Below, piece after piece: positions 1 to 10,098 of a DNA stretch of 64,000 nt. Made by a program: the position numbers and the translations under genes. Origin of the DNA: Pectinophora gossypiella (lineage: Eukaryota > Arthropoda > Insecta > Lepidoptera > Gelechiidae); NCBI RefSeq assembly GCF_024362695.1, contig NC_065410.1, positions 1,050,001-1,114,000 on the forward strand, in the 5' to 3' direction. Position 1 is the stretch's first letter, and the number at the start of each line of letters is the position of its first letter. A model generated the notes under the pieces. The model was not told where the DNA came from and did not search any database. It worked only from the letters and a program-made list of their open reading frames with translations.

Positions 1-138
1 TCATCTTGCAATGCTGACACACAACACTCACAGTCTTCACAGATACGTCTGACGAACTTAACATTTAATTACGTACGACCTATTACAAATAGTTTACTAT
101 GCTTAAAGTGTCTCTAAGCAGATATATGGTTGGATAGC

Positions 139-441
139 TTTTTTTTTGACGTGATTCATTGTAGATTTGCAACAAATGACATTAACTACTTGGCCAGACA
201 AATGATGAGCGCTGAAGGCTCTCACCCGGTACAAAATTTTAAGACAACAGGCTTGAGGGTGTCCAGTTGGGGCGAACGTCGGCCTAGGGTGTCGTCTGAG
301 AGAATAATATTTGAAAGAATTTATCGTTCCTAGTGGGTCGATAGCGATAAGCGCTAAATGAGAAAATCGGATTCTGAAGTGTTTGTTGTCGCGAGCTGAT
401 TGGCCACCTCTTTGGCTAGAGTAATTGGATCGTCGGGAGGA
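139..441 (-). mobile_element. LINE-A 3' end, minus-strand copy
   Basis: This is the 3' end of a non-LTR retrotransposon. It reads on the minus strand and ends in a T-run at 139-147, which is the complement of a poly(A) tail. It matches the longer plus-strand copy at 25435-25819 over nearly its whole length, including the block containing gagcgctgaaggctctcacc. The coding part is broken relative to that copy: the residual DDPITLA-type reading is followed by a deletion and a stop. The family is clear from several copies in this window; the LINE clade was not determined. Confidence 0.7.
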
Positions 442-924
442 TGAAAAGCTAGAAATGTCTTGCAAATTTGAAACAGAAAAGTGTCCTTTTCCTTACAACA
501 TACAAATCTACAAAAACAACAAAAAAAACGCTACAACAGCATGTAACTTTGTTAGAAGCAACTTCCCAAATCCATTTAAGCGGGGAACGTACGCGTAAGT
601 AATGAATATATCACGAAAACAAAGCTTTGTTAACGTCACAACTTTTATTTCAGGGTTCGTGACAAATTAAGAAGAAAGTATCGGTAGAGAGAGGTGGAGT
701 GCACAGAAGTTAATGGAATACGGCTCGCTCTAACATAAAAAAGTTTAGGAAAATAGGGGCCCGCATTGCGAGCAGACAAGCGGCGGCCGCGGTAGCCTAG
801 TCATGGTAGCCTATGAGTAGTTGGAAGAAACCTTAACTCTCGTTGTCTTTCTCAAGGAAAACATCTTGTTTTCCGTTTATATCGGTCACCGACCTTTAGC
901 CTTAAATGGCCGTAATTCGTTAAA
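442..924. other. Unassigned noncoding DNA
   Basis: No frame of useful length and no repeat that recurs in the window was seen here. The stretch 775-800 is unusually GC-rich and contains a NotI-type octamer. Nothing more can be said from the sequence alone. Confidence 0.4.
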
Positions 925-1213
925 GAGTGAGACGGTACAGACTGTCTATATTTTCGTTTTCTGTCTATTTTCGCCGCACGCCCTGGACTTATGTTGAGCA
1001 AGGTCTTTGTATTCCGGGCGCCACCGCAGGTGATCGGACCGTCCAGTGCGTTGCATTTATGTACACTTACTATTATTATTATTATTTGTTTTATAATTAT
1101 TATTTTTTTAATAATTTTTGTTCTTGGTGTTTTTTTTGTGTATTGATATTGATATTCGTGTCTGTGGTGTCAGGAAGTAATAAATGTTTCTATCTTTCTT
1201 TCTTTCTATTTTG
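925..1213 (+). mobile_element. LINE-B 3' UTR with TTTC-type tail
   Basis: This resembles the 3' untranslated end of a LINE. It runs through a TAT microsatellite into the phrase aagtaataaatgtttctat, followed by a CTTT-type simple tail. A minus-strand relative with a similar AAAG tail interrupts a SINE-4 copy at 60492-60680. An 80-residue-plus frame here is simple-sequence translation and not a gene. Confidence 0.5.
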
Positions 1214-2001
1214 CTCGCACTCACGGTAAAAATAAGTTTTTTTTATGGAGTATCCAGGGTGTGACCTCACTGTAAATAGTCATTCAAGACCGGTCCGTTC
1301 TTCTCGTCCCCCCGTATGTTTCTAAATAGTTAGCGACAACTCGACATCGTTGAAACTTTTTGCCATGAAAGTTGTACATAATTCTCAGGTATCTAGAACG
1401 TTCCAGAACGAGGTAAGTATGAAAACGATAGTGTGTCCAATTGTTAAAGTTTGTTATAAAGCGGAACTGCATCCGTTCTGTTATTAGAGATTTTCAGATA
1501 GTTTTTAGTTACGACTAGTTCCCGTAATAGTTTTAGTTCAAATTGCGAATATTTGGCAAAATTCTGAATATCATATTTGAAATACATTCTTTTTTTTTTC
1601 TAAAAAAATGTGTATTTTAAGTTGGTTACGTATGCTAGAGTTAAAATTTTGGCACAAGGCCACCGCTCAACCAACCAGACGGAATGTGAAGCATACTCTA
1701 CCACGCTGCTGTAATACGGCTTTGAAGATCTGTTTATTTGTTGTAGATAATATTGTGAATTGGTAAGAGTGGAAAGGAAATTGTCGTTTTATGTTGCTTT
1801 CTTCTTAAGTATCATAAAAACATCGAACATCGCAAAACAAACCAATCTAAAAGACATCACAGGTAATAGAATATTACTTTGTAGTCGCTACATAAGGCAT
1901 GTCTAAGATGGCACTATCCAACATCAATAGCAGTCTCTCCAAGACTTTTTGAAGAGGTCTCAACTTAGACAGGTAACAGCTGTTATAACTGGTCACGGTG
2001 T
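1214..2001. other. Unassigned noncoding DNA
   Basis: No gene was seen. A short piece at about 1650-1725 resembles a decayed SINE-3 tail (catactctaccacgctgctg), but the match is too short to call. Short frames on the minus strand have no recognisable composition. Confidence 0.35.
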
Positions 2002-2009
2002 TTGCAACA

Positions 2010-2498
2010 AGAGAGAGAGAGAGAGAGAGATAAATGTTTATTTCACAACACTGCACCTATTTATAACAAACATCTATTTACACTAGGTGTCCCAGACAGC
2101 CCCCTGTGCAGAGTCTGCATGCAGGCGGAGGAGAAAGCGGCCCACGTGCTACTGGAGCAAGCAGGAGTCGTCAAGTACCCACCCAGGCACCTTGACCTGA
2201 CGGGGTGCCTCCCTGAAGTGGTCAGCAACATCAGAGGCTTGTTCGATGTCCCTGGCAAATTAGGCTGGCTGGAGTAATTACAGCAGTAACTGTCAGTACT
2301 ATTCAGAGGTGGAGGACAGGAGGCCTAGTACGGCTTTGAAATAGACTACTCTGGGCGCCATCTCAATCTCGTCAGACAGGGTACTGCGGGGCGGAAGGCA
2401 AGAGGGAAAGCACTGCCCTATTTTTACGTAAAAAGTAGCATGGAGAATGCTACACCAACAAGAGTGTGGCTCTTAAATTAGTGATGGAGTAATTCAGC
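2010..2498 (+). mobile_element. LINE-G C-terminal fragment and 3' UTR (R1/jockey-like)
   Basis: Translation from 2041 to the stop at 2275-2277 gives the end of a LINE ORF2. It contains KHLFTLGVPDSPLCRVCMQ, followed by AAHVLLE and a final GKLGWLE. This matches the Cys-Cys-His-Cys tail found after RNase H in R1/jockey-type LINEs. The last cysteine of the motif is replaced by glutamine, so this copy is decayed. The 5' side is cut at a (GA)n run (2010-2030). The 3' UTR continues to about 2498 with the phrase catggagaatgctacacc, also typical of lepidopteran LINE tails. Confidence 0.65.
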
Positions 2499-2560
2499 CG
2501 TTTCAGGTATCACGCAAAATAGGTCGACTTCTGGAAAACGCCTGCGAGTCCTAATACCAA

Positions 2561-2668
2561 TACCATGAGCCATGTCAGGTGCTTTGGCGGCTCAATACTC
2601 ATCCAGACACTAGTGTACTTAGATGAAATTGGTCAATGACCCCACAACCAACACCAGAGAAGAATCAA
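2561..2668 (+). repeat. SINE-1 3' fragment, degenerate
   Basis: The segment contains atgagccatgtcagg and tttggcggctcaata, then a decayed end resembling the SINE-1 tail (cacaaccaacacc, agaagaatc). It lacks the tRNA-like head and central block. Confidence 0.5.
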
Positions 2669-2965
2669 ATAAAAGCTTTGTTATATAACATTAGGATACA
2701 AACATTTATGGCGGATAGATATAAATATCAGTTTATGGAATATGCATGCTCTTATATAACTCCTTTTTTGTGAGTTACAAGTAATGTAAATTAAAGCGAA
2801 TAATATCTGTTCAGAAACTTTTATAAAAAAACTTTCAGCTTTCTCAAACAGATCGCACAGTCAAGAAGAAAATCGTTTTTTTTTTCTAAAGTTCTGAACT
2901 TAGTTAAGAAATATTATCGAGACAGAAAATATAAGATACGACTTAGTACGTTTTGAAGCATAAGG

Positions 2966-3092
2966 TCAAAAGAGCGAAATGTCAAGTGGTAGCAAATTGT
3001 CAAAAGAGCAGAATGTCAAAAGCGCATATTGTCAAAAGCGCACAATGTCAAAGGCGCAGAATGACAAAAGCGCATAATGTCAAAAATTCTAC
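2966..3092 (+). repeat. Minisatellite, about 17-bp unit
   Basis: About seven imperfect tandem copies of a unit close to aatgtcaaaagcgcata are visible. The last five are better preserved than the first two. There is no coding frame across the array. It could be an internal part of a DNA transposon, but no flanking inverted repeats were found. Confidence 0.75.
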
Positions 3093-3189
3093 TTAAACGG
3101 ATTAACTGGTAGTAGGTATAGTTGTTAAACACTGATTGCCAAATGAGATTCGATGCGCTGTCCGGCTATTATATTACGTAACTAATAGC

Positions 3190-3425
3190 AATTATTTATT
3201 TATTTATTGTTACAATACAAAACAAGTTGTACACACATGGACGAAAGATATAGTACAATTTGGTGCGGGACGCGGGTGCAACATCTTGTATAAAATAAAT
3301 ACTTACAAATAGGAAACAAAAACCTACTAACATTAAATACATAAATTAGATAAACATAAATTAATAAATACATACTTACATATTAAAACATATATAAATA
3401 CATACAAAAAAATCTGTAAGTATTA
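3190..3425 (-). mobile_element. Possible LINE 3' tail, minus strand
   Basis: The left edge has a TTTA-type simple tail (atttatttatttattg). It is followed by an A-rich, low-complexity body, as in minus-strand LINE 3' UTRs. No coding remnant is visible, so this rests only on the tail type. Confidence 0.3.
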
Positions 3426-3542
3426 TTCAGGTAATCAACAGCTGATATAGTATAAGGCTAAGGCTATTACTTATAGATTACCCCGGGGTAGCACTTGAAA
3501 TGTGTATCACATAGTTAACAAGTTACAACATGGGAAACCTTC

Positions 3543-3612
3543 GATATACAGGACATCGTAACGAAAACTTTGCCGCGGGACTCAGAGCATCATTCTCAGT
3601 CTAAATCGCAAA
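3543..3612 (+). repeat. MITE-3 terminal fragment
   Basis: The phrase gacatcgtaacgaaaacttt and the following actcagagcatcattctcag match the left end of the complete MITE-3 at 37753-38186. The rest of the element is absent. Confidence 0.6.
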
Positions 3613-3879
3613 AATATGGAGCTGAAAATAATAAAAAAAAAAACACCGACATTTCATGAATATTCCGACACGAGAAATTTTGAAGGACCGACGGACTTTG
3701 AAGGCAGTCATAATTCCAGTAACGTATTAACGTTATACGTTGAATACACCGGAACAAGTCGTAATCTAAACGGTATTATGTGCTCTAACCTCGAACCGCT
3801 ACTAATAATGCCGGCTCGTAACGGTACCGTACCGGTACAATGTGCAAAGATAGTGTAACTATAAATATGTTAAACTATC

Positions 3880-3990
3880 GACCTACTAGGGTCGATTAAT
3901 TCTTTCAAATATTTTTCCTCTCAGACAACGCCCTAATCCGAGGTTCGCGCCGACCTGGGCACCCTCAGGCCTGTTGTCTTAAATATTGAA
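3880..3990 (+). mobile_element. LINE-A fragment, plus strand
   Basis: This matches the LINE-A copy at 25435-25819 through gggtcgattaattctttcaa and caggcctgttgtcttaaa. It starts near the ORF stop and is truncated before the poly(A) tail. Confidence 0.65.
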
Positions 3991-4046
3991 CTCACGATCG
4001 AGTAGGGAGGGACATAGTCCATATATTATTTGTAAGTACATAAAAC

Positions 4047-4147
4047 ATAACATAAACAGCCTATATACGTCCCACTGCTGGGCACAGCTGGCCTCCCCTC
4101 AATCAACCGGAGGGGGTATGGAGCATACTCCACCAAGCTGTTCCAAG
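4047..4147 (-). repeat. SINE-3 3' end, minus strand
   Basis: The sequence cagcctatatacgtcccact, then a gcctcccctcaatcaaccgg block and the heptamer-rich ggagggggtatggagcatac, is the reverse complement of the SINE-3 tail. The full-length copy at 56638-56949 has the same arrangement. No head is present. Confidence 0.7.
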
Positions 4148-4699
4148 TTAAGTCAAGTTATTTGTATGTATGTAACTATTAAAAATGTAATTTTAAGCAA
4201 GAAGCTTATAATCCTATCATCTTTAATTAATTCAAAATGAAGGAGCATCTTACTTAAAATCGAAATAATACCCTACTAATATACATTGAAAATCACAAAT
4301 TCATAATACCTCTGAACGTAATTTGACAAAGCACACCATCGGATAAAAAGCCATCGACAATACAATAAATAATAAAGTCCAAATGAAGTCATTTTTCACC
4401 TTACCTTACCGCGAATCACCGTTTTGAGTAGTAAGTCCATTCAAGCATAATTTCTTTTCGCATTTTTTTTCTTTTTACAAAACAAATAGTAAAATTCCAG
4501 GTTTAAAAAAATGTCCATGGATATTAAATGGAACTAATTGAGAAGTCACAATAATTACTCACAAAGAGAAAATTAAATAGAAAAAATCTGACTCGGACGG
4601 GACATAAACCCGCGATTCTTGTCAAGCCGAGACGAGCGTGTTTTAGAATTCGAAAAAACGAATAAAAAACAAACCATGTAATATATTTAACGAATAAGA
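4148..4699. other. Unassigned AT-rich DNA
   Basis: No gene or repeat recurring in this window was recognised. Short frames are not coding-like. Confidence 0.35.
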
Positions 4700-4918
4700 A
4701 TTAGGTAGTTTCTGATGACTCAATAAAGACAGATCTAAAGGTGACCAAAAGGCGTTTTTTTTAATTTAACTTATATTTGAATTTTAATCAAGGAAAATTT
4801 AATAAAAAGTGCGACATTTTGTCACGTTTTTGTATGATTTTTCATACAAATTCCATACTAATTTCGTGTTTTGACATTTAGTAAAAAGTAACTAATTTGA
4901 CTAGTTGGAAACTACGGC
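4700..4918 (+). repeat. Interspersed repeat R1, copy 1
   Basis: One of four copies of an unclassified 220-330-bp family (others at 22950-23435, 43092-43330 and 61000-61252). Shared landmarks are ataaagacagatctaaa, a TTTAATCAAG block, a gacattttatcacg-type block and a cgtgttttgacatttagtaa end. No terminal inverted repeats or coding frame are visible. It may be a LINE 3' UTR or a SINE body. Confidence 0.55.
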
Positions 4919-5134
4919 CTGTCACAGAAACACATGGTAACAATAACTAGTATTTTAAGAAATTGACAGGCTTACTTAGTAATGAAAAACAAATACGAGT
5001 AGTTTGAGAAACTTTTCAGATTTGATTTAAAGGTAAGTATGTATTATTTTTTTAAAAACTTTCCTTACTGTATTGTCATGATATTAATTAAATAAATAAA
5101 TCTCTAAATAACGATACACATACTTAGACGTTAT

Positions 5135-5248
5135 TCCGTTTCCACGGTGTCCGCATACCTAACCTGAAGATTTGACAGGTCTGGTTTTTTACAGAAACGA
5201 CTGCTTGTCTGACCGTCCAACCCGCGAAGGGGAAACTAGCCCAATACA
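5135..5248 (-). repeat. SINE-4 3' half, minus strand
   Basis: The reverse complement of the SINE-4 3' body is present: ctaacctgaagatttgacag, a ttttacagaaacgactgc-type block and a cccaatacagg end. Better copies lie at 18725-18998 and 21471-21765. Confidence 0.65.
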
Positions 5249-5939
5249 GGATGGGTAATAAAGATAAAGATAATTTATTTATAATAAGATAATTTATACT
5301 TTTGTAACTACAATTATTTAATATAAATATGCGTAATTTGTGTGCTCGTATTGTTGACGTGACTTTAAATAATAAATACAACATAAAACCGTAAGCACAT
5401 TATCTAAGCCCGAGTCTTACAATGTTCAGTCTTATCCAAGAAGTAAATAGTTACTTCAAGCACACTTTGATCCAACCAACCACTTACTCCAAGAGAATTT
5501 TAGAGCAAGATAAATTACCTTGAAACAGAAAGTTGGAGTCCGTCCAAAACTGACCTTTACCCAAACATCTCCCGCATGCCAGACATGACAGCGGAAAAAC
5601 TACCGCATTGGGCAAAAAAACGATGGCGAAACGCGAATAAAGGAAAGTGGTTCGCATGTTCGCATTTCTCACTTTTTCGCATGTATGCATCTACGATGTG
5701 AGGACTATAATTTATCTGAGATAGCCGCGTCTGGTCACATAAATCACGGAGCGTTTTTCACGCGGAGTCGAGATAGGGATAGAGGAATATACGGATTACT
5801 GTTTCGGACGAAAACGCTAAATGGTTTTGACCGCAACGTTATTTTTGTTAAGTTTCATACTGGTTCAAAGACCTAAGAGAAAAAATGAGAACTAAGAATA
5901 ATTATAATAAACGCGGCTTCGATATTACTTAAGATATAT
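5249..5939. other. Unassigned noncoding DNA
   Basis: No gene could be supported. The frames seen at 5484-5690 and 5685-5876 are short and of no recognisable family, and no splice-bounded exon stands out. Confidence 0.35.
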
Positions 5940-5979
5940 GTATGTTGCTTGTTATCCCATTATTATTATTATTATTATT

Positions 5980-6025
5980 AATAGCCCTCAATGTCCCACT
6001 GCAGGGCAAAGGCCTCTCTTCTCTT
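5980..6025 (-). repeat. LINE/SINE tail remnant
   Basis: The phrase cctcaatgtcccactgcagg followed by gcaaaggcctct is the complement of the aggcctttgccc/agtgggac tail common to several families here. It is preceded by a TTA microsatellite (about 5960-5980). Confidence 0.45.
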
Positions 6026-6429
6026 ATTTTTTTTTTGTTATCCCATAGCTAATGTCATATGCGACAAATCTATTATACGAAAGAGTATTTCTATTTCTAC
6101 ATCACGTCAAAAAAAAAGCATTGTTCAAGTCGACTAAGAGATTTTCTTGTTCTTTCTAACCACAACATTATAAATTCTAGACAGCACAGATCAACTAATT
6201 CACATGACTGAAGATTGAACGACATATGGACAAAACGTCGTTGGGATGGAGACGGCACTTGAAGAAGTACTTACGTCACATACACTGAGACATCACATAG
6301 ATGTTCCCTGATACCTGTACGCGAGAGGAGCTGATGAATGCCACCGAAAATGCTGTCCGAGTAGCAAAATACTGGGCTGAAAACATCTGAATGCCATCGA
6401 AACAACAAGAAGAAGACATAGATTTTTTT

Positions 6430-6668
6430 TTATTTTTTTTTTTTGTGATAGTTTACCTTTTAATTTTGAAATTGTAATTTTTTATTTTTTTATTGTTTTT
6501 CATGTTCATAGTCTTATTTTTCTTTTTGTTTCTTTTTTCATTCATTGTTTATTTTTTGTGTTATATTAGTTTTTATATTGTCTTTTTTTCTCGTCATACA
6601 GCGCATTGGATTACACTGTAATGTTGTATGTACCTTTTTTTATAAATAAAAATAAATAAATAAATAGA
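6430..6668 (+). mobile_element. Probable LINE 3' UTR with AAAT tail
   Basis: A T-rich stretch leads to cattggattacactgtaatg and then an ataaataaataaatag tail. This layout is typical of LINE 3' ends. No coding remnant is seen upstream. Confidence 0.4.
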
Positions 6669-6908
6669 TGTTATCGGTTTATGACGTCATGACGCTTAAC
6701 AGGAGCAGTACCCCGATTGTGAGGGCCGGACCGAACGCAGCCCGCGAGGTCACTGCGACCTTGACAGATCTATTGTGACCTGCAGTACCCCGATACAGTG
6801 ACTCCATCTTGCTGTATCCAGGAACGTTGCAGTCATGGTATTCCACGCCGTTTGTTCCTGGTAATCTTCCTGCGGCCCGGTCCGCGGCGGCACCGACTAC
6901 ATCCCCAC
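6669..6908. other. GC-richer unique DNA upstream of TATA segment
   Basis: The base composition differs from its surroundings. It includes a tgacgtcatgac palindrome (a CRE-type octamer) near 6682-6693 and CG-rich stretches at 6890-6905. A minus-strand frame (6679-6933) is not recognisable as a protein. It may be the upstream part of the same promoter-like unit as 6909-7024. Confidence 0.35.
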
Positions 6909-7024
6909 AATTCAAGCGTAGACCGCTTCTCACCGCCAGCCGTGCCGAATGTATAAAAAGGCAATAGCCACCCGGTACCTACGAGGCTACTTCACACCAA
7001 CTCATGATATGTGGCTCTTGTTTT
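6909..7024 (+). promoter_or_regulatory. 116-bp TATA-containing segment, copy 1
   Basis: This 116-bp block occurs again, base for base by my reading, at 9595-9710. It contains a canonical TATA box in atgtataaaaaggcaatagc, followed about 25-35 bp downstream by acgaggctacttcac. This is the arrangement expected of a Pol II core promoter. It continues here into unique sequence. No gene or LTR could be tied to it. Confidence 0.4.
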
Positions 7025-7101
7025 ATAAACAAAACAATATCTCTGCTTATTTATGTGTCTGACACGTGTCGGGGGAATTGTGTGGGTATCGTTTGGACAT
7101 C

Positions 7102-7412
7102 GGCCTCCATGGTCCAGTGGTTTAGCGTTGGGCTCACGATCCGGAGGTCCCGGGTTCGAATCCCGGTGGGGACATATCACAAATATCACTTTGGGTTCCC
7201 TAGTTTGATTAGGACATTACAAGCTGATCACCTGATTGTCCAAAAGTAAGATCATCCGTGCTTCGAAAGGCACGTTAAGCCGTTGGTCCCGGTTACTACT
7301 TACGAGTTACTTAGCGAGTAATCGGTATATGAGCCTTTGGCGGCTCAATCATAATCCTGACACCAGGGTTGATGAGGTTGGTATTCCACCTCACAACCCA
7401 CACGATAAGAAG
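7102..7412 (+). repeat. SINE-1, nearly full length
   Basis: A tRNA-derived SINE. The head has a Pol III A-box-like stretch (ggtccagtggtttagcgttg) and a B box (gggttcgaatcccgg). Next come a tRNA-unrelated body, the central block cgtgcttcgaaaggcacgtt and a tail cacacgataagaag. The head resembles a tRNA only in its promoter boxes, so this is not a tRNA gene. No clear target duplication was found for this copy. Confidence 0.85.
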
Positions 7413-7479
7413 TTAGCTCAATCTAGATGTCCACATTTGTGACCCCAACGTTCTACAGCAGGGTTATAACTTTGTCATA

Positions 7480-7722
7480 TCAATTATTTGGTTAGGCAGG
7501 CTGATCAACCCCAGTTTTCCGAAAAAGAAAGATCTTCTAACTGGAATCGTCTTCGATTCCATGTTTCGGAAGGCATGTTAAACCGTTGGCCTCGGCTGCA
7601 TGTTCAACGCTTCCACAAGCCCGCAGTATTGGAAATAGGCATAAAAACATGGATGCGGGACGTATCCTACAAAGTGCTGATAACGTCATCAGAAGAATTC
7701 GGCGCGTAATTTCACTGTGCAA
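7480..7722 (+). repeat. Divergent SINE fragment (SINE-1/SINE-5 related)
   Basis: Contains a ggctgatcaaccccagttt body, gtttcggaaggcatgttaaa and cctcggctgcatgttcaac. These are decayed forms of the shared central block and of the SINE-5 stretch that follows it. The family assignment is uncertain. Confidence 0.4.
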
Positions 7723-7929
7723 AAATCGACCTGTTTTTGTTCTGTGATAGGAATCATGTAAAACGTAACAAATCGTATAAACCTATAGCATATCTAAATG
7801 AACTATTTATAGAAAAACAAATAGATTTTGTATTTAAATGTACTAAACGACGTACGACGCGGAAGAATTGTGAATTTCAGACACCTCTGGCATTGAATTT
7901 TTCTAGCATATGGGTTTGAAGTGGATTAC

Positions 7930-8090
7930 AAATCTCAGCAACTGTGGTGTCAGGGTTATTATTGAGTTGCCAAATGACCCTGACATGGCTCATGTAACGA
8001 CTACGTACTTACATCAGTAAGTAGTAACCGGGACCAACGCTGTAACGCCTTTCGAAGCGTGCATCTTACTTTCAGACAATCGATGGGCAA
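7930..8090 (-). repeat. SINE-1 fragment, minus strand
   Basis: Reverse complement of the SINE-1 3' two-thirds: gtgtcagggttattattgag, a tgacatggctcatgtaacga block and the central block in decayed form near 8040-8075. The head is missing. Confidence 0.65.
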
Positions 8091-9418
8091 TTATCATTGG
8101 AGTCCATATCGCAAATCCATTTGTATCTGAGCACAACAAAACGCTTGAATGAGTACCTGGCCGTCAGAATCATGACACTACGACAATAAAATCTCCAACT
8201 GGGCCAGTGGAACGAAAAGAAAAAATAGGACGAAGTTTTTGGTCCATTGTAAATAACGGTCCCATATAATACGAGTGGCCGCCGAAAGTCCATGCTATTA
8301 CGAAGAGCATAAATTTCATCAACTTATTGTTATTACTTGCAGTCCTGCCTTTGACTCGACGCCAGTGACGTAACTTGGCTTTTGGTTTTCGTATCTTGAC
8401 GAATAAAACGTTGATTGGTCTTAATAAATTATTTGTACTAAAAATAGACTATTTGTACTAGATTCGAGTAATAAGGTATTTACGAAAACAGGATTAGGAG
8501 CGTTACAAACCAAAAATAAACATAAGTAAGTAATCGATTTTTTTACGCAACGTGATAAAATTATCAATTTTGTCGGAATCGATAAGTTTGTTTTTTCCTC
8601 TAACATGTGTGCGACGTGATTTTGTTCGTATTTTGACAGAACAGCATTAACTTATTTGGATTCACATAATGCTCCAATCGACAAAACGACATAATTCAAT
8701 CGTCAGAATCGATAAAATGACCGTGACAAAATGTTATCACCTTGCGCATGCTAGCGTTACTGATCATCCGAAAATAGTCAAGATTCTATTTTAGTATGTT
8801 ATCACCGCTGAGAATGTGGTAAATAGGTAATACAACGAAGCAATTGTATGTATTCGGATCTTATTTATTTATCACTTACTAACGCTTCGAAATAAGTCAT
8901 AGTTCGTATATGTATTATGTACACGAGTGTATTTAGGTACATCACTACGTAACCCTCCCAAGAGAGAGGGGAGAACTCACAAGTACTCCAGTAGTAATTT
9001 AAATTTATTATCATTGTACTATATAATTTGTACTTAATTATTTAAAGCAAAGAGCTGGAGTTGCACCCGTGGAAGGTTAAAGATGGGCCTAATGAATTTT
9101 TAACTCTTCAGATTTATGGTATTTTTATGGGATTTTCTATGGAGCCTTTCTTGGGGCTTCAGGTCACGTCCGACCTTCCTTTTTATTTTGATCCTTTTTA
9201 TTACATATTTATGTGGGCGGGTATCGTATTACCTTTTTTATCGGTTGAAGATATAATAATATAATAGGTACGTCAAATAGTAACTATTTACTTGTAACAA
9301 AAGTTAGTTACCTACTATAAGCCAATGAGTGACATTATATGAGAGTGAGTAACCGTAAATAAAGTGAGTAATCTTATATTGCACTGCATGTAAATCAAAA
9401 ATTGTTTATTCCCAATAA
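8091..9418. other. Unassigned noncoding DNA
   Basis: No gene was recognised. Several ATCGATAA-type motifs lie at 8570-8720. The frame at 9061-9264 begins with TTG and has no known motif. Nothing else stands out. Confidence 0.35.
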
Positions 9419-9470
9419 TACACACATATATCCACGCCCGTAATCCGTAATGGGGTGGGCAGAGCCATAA
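9419..9470 (-). repeat. Repeat R3 fragment
   Basis: The phrase cacgcccgtaatccgtaatg with ggggtgggcagagcca matches the edge of the longer R3 copy at 15655-15960. Confidence 0.55.
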
Positions 9471-9497
9471 AATAACATAAGCTAATTACTATACCCT

Positions 9498-9896
9498 GAG
9501 GAGCTCGGTGGCGCACATGAGAGACCACAAAAAAAAAGTTTTCATCTCGATCCCCTCCGTGCTTCGGAAGGCACGTTAAGCCGTTGGTCATCAAAATTCA
9601 AGCGTAGACCGCTTCTCACCGCCAGCCGTGCCGAATGTATAAAAAGGCAATAGCCACCCGGTACCTACGAGGCTACTTCACACCAACTCATGATATGTGG
9701 CTCTTGTTTTCATCTCGATCTCCTCCGTGCTTCGGAAGGCACGTTAAGCCGTTGGTCCCGGCTGCATTAGCAGTCGTCAATAACCATCAATCCGCACCGG
9801 GCCTGCGTGATGGTTTAAGGCCCGATCTCTTTATCCAACCATAGGGAAGGCCCGTGCCCCAGCAGTGGGGACTTTAATGGGCTGATGATGATGAAG
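9498..9896 (+). mobile_element. Chimeric SINE-5 with 14-bp target duplication
   Basis: The insert is flanked by aattactataccct at 9484-9497 and 9897-9910. It begins with a SINE-5 head (gaggagctcggtggcgca) that has lost most of its 5S-like part. It then has the body and central block, the 116-bp TATA-containing segment (9595-9710), and the body and central block again, finishing with the gctgatgatgatga tail. The stretch gttttcatctcgat through ccgttggtc is thus present on both sides of the 116-bp block. Because the duplication brackets the whole chimera, it either inserted as one unit or was rearranged later. Confidence 0.75.
9595..9710 (+). promoter_or_regulatory. 116-bp TATA-containing segment, copy 2
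   Basis: A second copy of 6909-7024, with no difference seen. It sits inside SINE-5 and joins SINE sequence at its right edge through a shared gtttt. The TATA box lies at about 9637-9645 in gtataaaaaggc. Whether it acts as a promoter is not shown by the sequence. Confidence 0.5.
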
Positions 9897-10098
9897 AATT
9901 ACTATACCCTAATTGGGGTAGTCAGAGGTACATCAAACGCAAGATGAATTAAGTACCTACACTTCACCGAGGTTTCTGTTAGACCAACGTGACACGTGGT
10001 GAGCCGTATCGTTGTCTAGAGGTATAATCGACTAGCCAAGTGTGTTAGTAAAAACTGCACTTGAGATAAATTAATAACTCATTGGTGCAAGTCCGGTA

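Larger units (their letters stand above)
9471..10096 (-). repeat. SINE-2 minus copy, split by SINE-5
   Basis: The SINE-2 reverse complement covers its 3' end at about 9471-9497 and then 9897-10096. The latter part contains aattggggtagtcagaggta, ctgttagaccaacgtgacac and actcattggtgcaagtccgg. The chimeric SINE-5 at 9498-9896 interrupts it. The remaining head portion lies beyond the pogo-like element, at 11259-11304. Two independent insertions have therefore landed in this one SINE. Confidence 0.7.

Noticed and set aside
2002..2277. Independent zinc-finger gene
   Set aside because: The CRVC...H motif and the final GWLE are the C-terminal end of a LINE ORF2, with LINE 3' UTR following directly.
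7102..7175. tRNA gene in the SINE-1 head (also at 22520, 28434, 54125, 62345)
   Set aside because: The Pol III A and B boxes are present, but a proper cloverleaf with acceptor stem is not, and the same head is followed by the SINE body in every case. These are SINE promoters.
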